A stretch of DNA of 50,117 bases, from NCBI GenBank assembly GCA_027625095.1, contig JAQBXN010000056.1:1-50117 (forward strand). The letters run 5' to 3'. This DNA is from Planctomycetota bacterium. Its GTDB lineage: Bacteria; Planctomycetota; PUPC01; JACPCR01. The notes below the pieces were generated by a model. That model was not told the DNA's origin, made no database searches, and saw only the letters and a list, made by a program, of their open reading frames with translations. Both the position numbers and the translations under genes were made by a program. This document shows, in pieces, positions 16,886-24,500 of this stretch; the first letter of the stretch is position 1, and the number at the start of each line of letters is the position of its first letter.

Positions 16886-19399
16886 ATGAAGGATTACGAA
16901 GTCATCAGCCTGGCCCGCCTCTGTAACGCCTCTGCGACGCTCCTTGGTAAGGCCGCAAAGCCAGGAACAGGCAATCAGTCACTGCGTGGGCTGCCGTTCC
17001 AGATTGGCGGTAAAGACGGCAAGTCAAAGAAGATTTTTGTCGGTCTCGGTAAAGGCAAGGGCTGCAAGAACGAAACGGTCGTTATCCCAGTCAAGAAGAA
17101 GGCGAAAAGTGTTTTGTTCGCCCACAGGCTGATTGATTCCAAGCTCTTTGAGAATGGCCCCATCGGCGTTCCCTGCGCTCGGTACGTCTTCAATCTTTCC
17201 AATGGCAAAAAAATAGTCGTTCCGATTCGCGAGCGATTCGAGATCAGCCTTGTCCCGACGTCGTGGGGCCAACTCCCCTTCAACTCCGTTCCGGATCGAG
17301 CGGACAGCAAACCGGATCGTCACTCCGGGCCGTGGGGCGCCGCAGGGAATCGCCAGACCGAAGTAAACCAGGCATGGCCGAGAGATTACATTCTCTTCTG
17401 CTGGAGCAATCCGCATCCCGGCGTGGTCCTCGAATCCATCGAAATCGTTCCGGAAGGCCCACGCTTCATCGTCGCTGGAATCACACTGTCGCACGTTGAC
17501 GAATATCCCTTCAACAGAGAGGGCAAAAAGGAAGTGCAGATCACGGTTACCAAAGAGCCCGACGCGTCCAGGGCGTTCGATCTCGAAGTGGAAGTAGATC
17601 GCGGCGTAAGCACCTTTCCTTACCCGTTGCCAGGCGACGGAGTCGTGACCAATCTAAAGGGCGATCGGATCGGCTGGGGTGAACCCAAGGCAAATCAAAA
17701 CAGAAAGAGCTACGTCGAAATCGCCGCGACGCCGAGCGCGACCGTTGAGGTTAAGAGTTCTGGCAAGACACTTGGCAAGGCCAACTGGGGCGAGCTTCAG
17801 AAAAAGGGAAAACTGCAGGCAGGCGACCGTGTTCAGCTCGAGGTCGTAAGCCGTGGTCTCAACTGGGTGCACACCAAGGTGGTTGATGACGACACCGGTA
17901 AACCTGTTCATTGTCGTGTGGCTTTTCGTTCGCCTGAAGGAATCCCGTATCAGCCGCACGGACACCACTCTCACGTAATGTCCGACATGGGAAGCTGGCA
18001 CATGGACAACGGCAGCGATGTTCGCCTCGGCCAGGTTTCGTATGCGTACATCGACGGCACATGCCAGGGATGGCTGCCCCGTGGCGACGTCTACGTGGAT
18101 GTGGCCCGCGGCTTTGAATACACCCCGCTGCGGAAACGTGTCCGCATCAAACCCGGCCAGCGTGAGATCGAAGTCCGCGTGAAACGCATCGTGGATATGA
18201 ACGACCATCGTTACTTCAGCGGCGACACGCACGTCCACTTCCTGAGTACAGTTGGCGCTCATCGGGAGGGCCAGGCGGAGGGCTTGAATGTGGTCAACCT
18301 GCTGCAATCCCAGTGGGGGCATCTATTCACCGACACGCAGGAGTTCACCGGCAGGCCAAACGTCACCCAGGATGGCAACAGCATTGTTTACGCCTGCTCC
18401 GAAAACCGGCAGCACATCCTCGGACACCTCACACTCCTCGGTATCAAGAAACAGATAATGCCGTGGTGCTCCGATGGCCCGAGTGAGGCGGAGATGGGCG
18501 GCAATATCGAGACGACACTTTCGCACTGGGCGGATCAATGCCACGAACAGGGCGGGCTGGTCGTCCTGCCACATATCCCGACCCCAAACTGCGAACCCGC
18601 CACACTCATCGCCACCCATCGTCTTGACGCGGTCGAGTTCCTGATCCACTCCCAGTACAACCACGGCGAATGGTACAAGTATCTGAACAACGGTTACCGC
18701 CTGCCCATCTGCGGAGGCACGGATAAAATGACCAGCGACGTGCCGGTCGGGCTCAGCCGCACATACGTTCACATCCCTGAAGACGAAGAATTCACCTACG
18801 AAAACTGGCTCAAGGCCCTGCGCGGCGGCAACACCTTTCAGACCAGCGGCCCGATGGTCTGGTTCTCAGTTAATGGCGAGCCCATCGGCAGCACCCTCAA
18901 GCTGACCGGCAACGGAGGTACCTTGGATGTCGAGGCCCGCGCCCATTCCATATTTCCGATGCACACTTTACAGATTGTCCAGCACGGCAAGGTGGTCGCG
19001 TCCGTTGAACGTGAGAACGGAGCTCAAAAGATGCACCTCAAAGCCAGAATCAAGGTCGAGAATACTACCTGGCTCGCCGCACGATGTGGAGGTCCGGGTT
19101 ACACAACAATCCCGCACTACGACGGTTGGCGCCGCGGCATCTTCGCGCACACCAGCCCGATCTACGTCGCAGTCGGAGGCGAATATGAGCTCTTCGACCT
19201 GGAAAGTGCCACCTACATGAAAACCCTCATCGACGGGGGCCTCACCTACATCGATAACACCGCCCGGCACTACGACCAGGGCGCTATCACCCACCACCAC
19301 GGCGAGCACGATCACAAGGAATTCCTCAAACGCCCATTCAAAGAAGCGAAAGCCAAGCTTCAGGCGCGATTTGAGAAGCTGGGCATTCCTTTTGATTAG
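16886..19399 (+). CDS. CehA/McbA-type PHP-domain metallohydrolase
   Basis: An 837-residue protein. The N-terminal half is beta-rich and contains a carboxypeptidase-regulatory-like or Ig-like region around KVVDDDTGKPVHCRVAFRSP. From about residue 448 the PHP-type metal-binding motif YFSGDTHVHFLS begins the hydrolase domain. Further histidine- and aspartate-rich elements follow (VVLPHIPTPN, GGTDKMTSDVPVGLSRTYVH), and the domain is followed by a C-terminal beta region. Relatives are common in PVC bacteria, and characterised CehA/McbA members hydrolyse carbamate or ester substrates; the substrate here is unknown. No signal peptide is evident at the chosen ATG, which has a good GAGGAAG ribosome-binding site 6 nt upstream. 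The C-terminus is histidine-rich (AITHHHGEHDHKEF), possibly binding metal. Confidence 0.85.
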   Translation: MKDYEVISLARLCNASATLLGKAAKPGTGNQSLRGLPFQIGGKDGKSKKIFVGLGKGKGCKNETVVIPVKKKAKSVLFAHRLIDSKLFENGPIGVPCARYVFNLSNGKKIVVPIRERFEISLVPTSWGQLPFNSVPDRADSKPDRHSGPWGAAGNRQTEVNQAWPRDYILFCWSNPHPGVVLESIEIVPEGPRFIVAGITLSHVDEYPFNREGKKEVQITVTKEPDASRAFDLEVEVDRGVSTFPYPLPGDGVVTNLKGDRIGWGEPKANQNRKSYVEIAATPSATVEVKSSGKTLGKANWGELQKKGKLQAGDRVQLEVVSRGLNWVHTKVVDDDTGKPVHCRVAFRSPEGIPYQPHGHHSHVMSDMGSWHMDNGSDVRLGQVSYAYIDGTCQGWLPRGDVYVDVARGFEYTPLRKRVRIKPGQREIEVRVKRIVDMNDHRYFSGDTHVHFLSTVGAHREGQAEGLNVVNLLQSQWGHLFTDTQEFTGRPNVTQDGNSIVYACSENRQHILGHLTLLGIKKQIMPWCSDGPSEAEMGGNIETTLSHWADQCHEQGGLVVLPHIPTPNCEPATLIATHRLDAVEFLIHSQYNHGEWYKYLNNGYRLPICGGTDKMTSDVPVGLSRTYVHIPEDEEFTYENWLKALRGGNTFQTSGPMVWFSVNGEPIGSTLKLTGNGGTLDVEARAHSIFPMHTLQIVQHGKVVASVERENGAQKMHLKARIKVENTTWLAARCGGPGYTTIPHYDGWRRGIFAHTSPIYVAVGGEYELFDLESATYMKTLIDGGLTYIDNTARHYDQGAITHHHGEHDHKEFLKRPFKEAKAKLQARFEKLGIPFD

Positions 19400-19926
19400 T
19401 CCTGCATCTGTACTTTTCGACCTGTCCCCAAACGAGGTCTGTTGATGAGGGTCGCATCGTTCTTTCTCATGATCTTACTCCCTCTCTTACGGCAGCCTTG
19501 CGGCTGCAATCGTTGCTGCGGCGTCTCGCCAAAGCTACCAAAGACCTCCGCTCCACGCGGAGAGAGCATACCCTCAGACCCCAAGGGCTTAAGCGGATCA
19601 GAGATCAGTTGAGTTAGATTGAAGATTTCCTTCGAAACTTCTGCGCGAAGCGAGTGTTCTCTCGGTTATTCCAACGGATGGCAAACCGATACAACGGATA
19701 AAGAACAGGTTCCAGATCCATCCGTTGTATCGGTTTGCCATCCGTTGGAGTTCTCCTGATTTGATTGCAGCCGGAGGCTGCGGTAGGAGCAGGAGATAGA
19801 AGGACTTACGCAGGTTTACTACGCTGTAGGATTTGTCAGCCAGAGCCGTTGATGGCATGTCATGATGCTATAGAACCCACACCTTCGCGCAGTTCATCTA
19901 ATCGTTCTCACCAAACAGGAGCAAAC
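19400..19926. other. Repeat-rich intergenic region
   Basis: 527 bp without a credible gene. It holds several short hairpins: gcagccttgcggctgc near 19492, ctccgctccacgcggag near 19546 and gcagccggaggctgc near 19768. It also holds the large inverted repeat described separately. The end carries the ribosome-binding site (AGGAG at 19917-19921) for the antitoxin-like gene. Confidence 0.6.
19670..19749. repeat. Perfect 30-bp inverted repeat with 20-nt loop
   Basis: Arms at 19670-19699 and 19720-19749 are exact reverse complements. The left arm begins tccaacggatggcaaacc and the right arm ends ggtttgccatccgttgga. The loop is 19700-19719. Within each arm the core atccgttg occurs twice. The 16-mer at 19716-19731 recurs at 3541-3556. 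It lies outside any gene. Confidence 0.9.
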
Positions 19927-20133
19927 ATGTCTTCTTTGGCAACAATCGAAGAGCGGGTGACAGCCCTGGAGCAGCAACTTGCAAAACTTAAAGCAGAACG
20001 CAATGGAGAGGGCCGGAAATCCGGTTGGATCGATAAGATCTGCGGCTCATTCAAGGACGACCCGGAATTTGATGAGATCGTCAAGCTTGGGCGTGAATAT
20101 CGGCAAAGTGATCGTGACCAGGGCGATTCCTGA
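19927..20133 (+). CDS. Small antitoxin-like protein (VapB-type context)
   Basis: A 68-residue protein, MSSLATIEERVTALEQQLAK followed by a basic linker and WIDKICGSFKDDPEFDEIVK. The N-terminal heptad pattern predicts a coiled coil. The C-terminal GSFKDDPEFDEIVKLGREYR segment is the kind seen in short antitoxins paired with PIN-domain toxins in PVC bacteria and Chloroflexota. ATG 19927 has AGGAG six nt upstream. The frame runs further upstream (to 19765), but those residues are not protein-like. Only the C-terminal end of a VapC-like toxin follows (20133-20216), so this would now be an orphan antitoxin. Family assignment is by recognition; no experimental role is implied. Confidence 0.7.
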   Translation: MSSLATIEERVTALEQQLAKLKAERNGEGRKSGWIDKICGSFKDDPEFDEIVKLGREYRQSDRDQGDS

Positions 20134-20216
20134 CCTTGTACCTTACTGTATTGACACGTAACACGAGAGACTTCCTCAATGTTCCTGGTGTTAAAGTAGA
20201 AGACTGGACAGTCTGA
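20133..20216 (+). pseudogene. Stub of a VapC-like PIN-domain toxin
   Basis: From just after the antitoxin stop, one frame reads TVLTRNTRDFLNVPGVKVED and ends with WTV and a TGA at 20214-20216. This matches the usual C-terminus of VapC toxins (TRN-x-RDF, then a strand, then a Trp near the end). The PIN catalytic core, about 110 residues, is absent, so the toxin cannot be functional. The deletion joins the antitoxin end directly to the toxin tail. Confidence 0.65.
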
Positions 20217-20244
20217 AACTCAACAAGCTCGGATCGTTGCGTAC

Positions 20245-21327
20245 TCACTCTTCCTCCGCCCTCTTTGATGCCGGCGGCACAAACACCTTCAGCGCTTTGC
20301 CGTCCTTCAACGAGAAGAGATGCAGTCTTCCCGATCTCCCGCCGGCCACAACGAACGCGCCATCCGGACTTACTGCCGCAGCATAAAGCTGGTCCCCATC
20401 TTTGATGATTTCCCGAATCGGTTTGAGACGATCCGTATCCCATAAAACACAGCGGCCATCGGCGCCTGCGGTCACCGCTCTCTTGCCGTCAGCCAGGAAC
20501 GCTAGTGAGTACACTTCGAGACCACTGTGGGCCTCCTCGGACTGTATATGCTTGAGGACCCATCCTGCGGCATTCGATTGCTGAAGACTCCACTTGTTTA
20601 CACGGCCATCTGCGTGGGAGGTCAGGAATTCCGGGCCTCCGGGAACGAAAGTCACTTTCCGCACAACCAGGTCCGGCTGTGAAACACTCGTAACAAGCTC
20701 GCCTTTCATATTCCAGACCCGGAGCTGATTGTCCGCGCTCCCAGTCATCACGAGTTCTCCGTCCGGCGATAAGGCGACCGCGTAGACTCGGTCCTTGTGC
20801 TTCAGAATTTTCAAGATTCCGCCTTCTGTCTGATCCGTGATGATCGCTGAGTGGTCCATACTTGCGGTGACGTACAGCTTGCCTCCCGGGTGCATTGCAA
20901 CGTCCTCGACCACATCCACGTGATGCTCGCTGCCGCCGAGATATTCGAGATTGCTGGTCTGAAAAATCACCACCTCACCAATCTCTTTGGGATAGCCACC
21001 AGCAACCATCATCAGCTTTCCGTCCCTGCTGTATCGAATACACCGGACACTATCCATGAACTCCGGCAGCGACTCTCGCACCTTCCAGCTCTTGGTATCG
21101 AACAGCAAAACCCGCTGGTGAAGGCCCACGGCCAGGGTCTTACCGTCCGGCGAAAACTGGAGCGACCAGATAGGCGAGGCATGCTCGGCAGCGAGAGGCG
21201 CGAGGAGGAATGCGTAATACGTAATACATACGTAATGAAGAAGACTGAATCGTTGTCGCCCCCTGGGGTCGCCGGGGTCTTGACGGCCTCTTCGTGGTGC
21301 TGACGCTCCGCGGCAGCTCGGTTGCAT
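20245..21327 (-). CDS. Secreted WD40 repeat protein
   Basis: A protein of about 360 residues with roughly seven WD40 blades. Clear units are IWSLQFSPDGKTLAVG, VYAVALSPDGELVMTGSADN followed by QLRVWN, VYSLAFLADGKRAVTAGADG and YAAAVSPDGAFVVAGGRSG. The propeller is probably a binding scaffold. The N-terminus has a hydrophobic core (SLLHYVCITYYAFLLAPLAA) ending in a plausible cleavage site near AEHA. Secreted WD40 proteins often accompany DUF1553/DUF1501 loci in these bacteria. The start is uncertain: ATG 21327 is the last start codon before the hydrophobic core, and an upstream ATG at 21462 is also in frame. The hydrophobic core is encoded by a dispersed gtaatac repeat, so the 5' end appears remodelled. 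Confidence 0.82.
   Translation of the reverse strand: MQPSCRGASAPRRGRQDPGDPRGRQRFSLLHYVCITYYAFLLAPLAAEHASPIWSLQFSPDGKTLAVGLHQRVLLFDTKSWKVRESLPEFMDSVRCIRYSRDGKLMMVAGGYPKEIGEVVIFQTSNLEYLGGSEHHVDVVEDVAMHPGGKLYVTASMDHSAIITDQTEGGILKILKHKDRVYAVALSPDGELVMTGSADNQLRVWNMKGELVTSVSQPDLVVRKVTFVPGGPEFLTSHADGRVNKWSLQQSNAAGWVLKHIQSEEAHSGLEVYSLAFLADGKRAVTAGADGRCVLWDTDRLKPIREIIKDGDQLYAAAVSPDGAFVVAGGRSGRLHLFSLKDGKALKVFVPPASKRAEEE
21211..21240. repeat. gtaatac-type dispersed repeat inside the WD40 gene 5' end
   Basis: The sequence tgcgtaatacgtaatacata and following cgtaatg is repeated in inverted orientation around 21490-21513 (cattacgaattacgtattac). On the minus strand it encodes about residues 29-39 of the WD40 protein. 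Confidence 0.65.
21294..21311. repeat. 18-bp sequence shared with the coding repeat at 46772
   Basis: The reverse complement gcggagcgtcagcaccac differs at one base from 46772-46789 (gcggagcgccagcaccac), which lies inside the 2270-residue protein gene. Both sit in repeat-derived stretches. Confidence 0.5.
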
Positions 21328-21456
21328 GCAGTGAACTTCGGTCGCAAAGCAGGCGAAACGCCGACGACCCCAAGAGGCACTTCGGCGTAGAACAGTCTGT
21401 TGTCCCACCTTCAAGCGAAAGAGGAAGCAGACCGAGACTCCCCGACTGTCAAAGTT

Positions 21457-21513
21457 ACCCATTACTCATTACTCGTTACGTTCCATCACTCATTACGAAT
21501 TACGTATTACCCC
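21457..21513. repeat. attac-rich tandem repeat between AsmA-like and WD40 genes
   Basis: A run of cattact, cgttac and attacgaattacgtattac units ends just before the stop codon of the AsmA-like gene. It is the inverted counterpart of 21211-21240. The roughly 300 bp between the two copies include the upstream region and 5' end of the WD40 gene. Confidence 0.6.
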
Positions 21514-24500
21514 TCATTTCACTTCCACCTTCGGCTTACTTCCACCTTCGGCCATCGATTCCAACACGCCCTCATACGCGCGGATGACCCCTGATTCAAA
21601 ATCCCGGTATCGAATTTCCGCCGGGAATCGAACGGAAAATTTAACCCTCGACACCAACGCCGGTGAGAGAATTTCCTCTCGGCCGTCTTTCTGTGCCAGG
21701 CCTTTGATTCGGATCAAATCGTTCTTTAAGGAAGCATCAAAGCCAAAGGCTTTATACCGATGCTTTCCCTTGATATCGAATATGTCGGCGGCCAGTTTCC
21801 CTTTGCCAGAGAGGGTATGCACCGCGTCGGCTGTGATGTATTGGGTCACCCCAGGTTTCTTTACCGTTTTGAAAGAAGAGTCGAACCGAATGGGCTGTCC
21901 CGTAGAAAGGTGGAACTGCAATCCCTTGATATATCCTTCCAGAATGCCGGTCATCTCACCCACCTGAATCACTTTTGTTGCCTCTCCAATCGAGAGATCT
22001 TTGGCGACGAGGTCGAGTTCTAATCGAGAGAGATTGGAAAACAGATCCTTTACCGCAAGGTTTGTCATCTCGATACTGCCGCCGAATACATGGAAATTGG
22101 CATTTCCCTCGAGGCTCAGGTCGTTGCCACCAAGCTGAATTTTGTTCAGATCGATATTCGCTACACCTTTTAGATCCTGCAAAAGAAACGATTGCAGCAG
22201 TCGCGCTATCTGCATGCCCTCGATCTTCAAACTGACTTCAGCCCTGATGTCGTCCGACAAAAGACTGTTGGTCATAATCGGACTGATTTTCAAAGTGCCA
22301 CCATAGAAGAGTTGATCCACCGCAGCGGTGTAGAGCCGGTTGTCTTCGAGCTTTAGCGACAGGCCGAGGTTTTCAAGGAAAACGATGCCTGACGACAGGG
22401 TCTTTACCGTGAGTTTGCCAAACGGCAGCCCTACTGAATTCTTCGGCGGATCGCGCGGCCAGCCAAGGTCGAATGGGACGCTTGCGTTCACTCCTTCGAG
22501 GTACGTCTCACCGTAAGAAACGTCCGCCTCCTCAAGCCTGTATTTTCCCCGGGCACGAACCTCGCCATGACCGGCTTGAATTTCCGCTTCGAGATTCGTC
22601 TTCCCTGTGAGTTCCAACAGGTTCAACAGACGCACCGAATCACCAAACGATTTCCGCAAATCGGTCAGAAGTTGATCGTTGCTGGAAACATCAATCAAAA
22701 GCCTGGTTGAAAGGGATACATCCTCATGTTGATCGGATTCCGGCCGGCCGTCTCTCATCCCCGGCTGGAAGGCCTGTGACACCAATCGCTCGACATTTTT
22801 TCCAACCAGTTTTGAAATTCCAATCTGAAACGCATTTGATAACGAAAGCTTGCCTTCTTCGATTTCAAAATGGGAAAGATTGAAGAATCGCCCCTTCAGG
22901 CCAAGCCCAACTTCGCGGTTGGTAAAATCAAGAAAGAACAGATCTCTGTAAACAGAAAAACTGTCAGCCTTGATTTCTGCCTCAAAGTCGACCGCTGTCT
23001 CTCCCGGCGCCTTTGATTTGGAAAGTATGGCTTTCAGGTCAAGGTTGAGGTTTTCGATACCTTCAACCTTGTTTTCATCAATCGGTAGTAATCCCGCTTT
23101 CTTCATCTCAAGCAAAAGCGTGACATCCTCAGGCGGCCGCAAGACTGAGAGGTCATTCCCAATCAACATCCCCGGCCCAGTCTTGAAGCTGAGCTTCAAC
23201 TTCCCGCTGGGGGTGTAATGATCGGCCATTCCGGATGCGAAGGTCCTCGTCAGCCTGCTCAATCGCTTCACATCGATATTCTGTAATTCAAGGGACACCG
23301 GGTGGAGTTGGGTGAAGCCGATGAATTCACCCAACGGGATATCTTTTCCCAAGGTAAAGCTGGGCATGGGCGGCGGCGTCTGCTGATTCTTCGGGGGCCC
23401 GTTGAAACGTGTTGCACTTCCTTTGAATACAGCCGAAACCTCGCCCGGCCAACGAATGCCGGCCTCACGGATCTCGATGGAATCATTTGATAATTCGCCT
23501 GTGAGGGAAGTCTGGATGGTTTCATCTTCGACAGGGATTACTGAATCAAGCTGAAACCCTTTCACCGAGTACTCAATTTTACTAAAAGCGCGATCGGTCC
23601 AGTCGGGCACGCAAGATAAAACTGCCGCGCCTTTCACCGTGAAGGTGACTGGAGAATCGCCTGTCACCGCCTTCAAAGACTTGATGATTCCGGCGGCTGT
23701 CAGGCGGGGCGTTGAGACGGAAATCTTAATTACGGGAATGGCGTCGGGAAGGCCATTTATCGACTGCAGGGACAGATCCACCGCTCCTTGCAACTGCAAG
23801 GACCTCATCTCTTCCGGCAGATAATCATTGAACTTTGCCTGCAGCTTTCCGACATCGAGCAGGCGAATGTCCAGCGACGCCTGGTGAACTGCTCTCCCTG
23901 CATTTTCCCATGACTCTGCCAGCAGCCTGAGATCGGCATTTTGAGCCTTGGCCTCGAACCTCAAGACTTTGTCCCAATGAAAAACAGCCTCCTCGATGTT
24001 TAACATTTGGTCGAAAGTCGCATCGAGTTTGATGCTGCCAGAGAGTGGCTCCTGATCTATATCGAGGGTCCATGAACTTTTCACCGAGTAGAGATTCGCT
24101 CCGGCTTCAGTCATCGAGAGATCCGCGGCTCCTCCGGCACTTTTGAAGGAACGTTCACCAAGGAGCAGGTCCGTGCCTTCACAACTTAATCGAGTGCGAA
24201 GGTCGGAAATTCGGTATCCGTTCTTGCCAAGAACCGTCGAGGCGTTTCCTGATGCCATCCAGCGCTTGCTGGATGCAGAAAGCGAAAAATCCTTGAAGGG
24301 GTATGAGAGATCTGGTTTGTCGAATTGAACCTCAAAGGTCGCCTCCGCCGTTCGTTCTTTGTCTTTGCTGAGGAGTGGGAAATCATGGACTTCAGCGACG
24401 ATTTCCAATCCTCCTTTGAACTTGAGCTTTCTCATTTCAGGAGCAAGAGAGCCAAACAGTTCCTGAATTCTTGATACTGAAGCACCTGACAACTTTGCCT

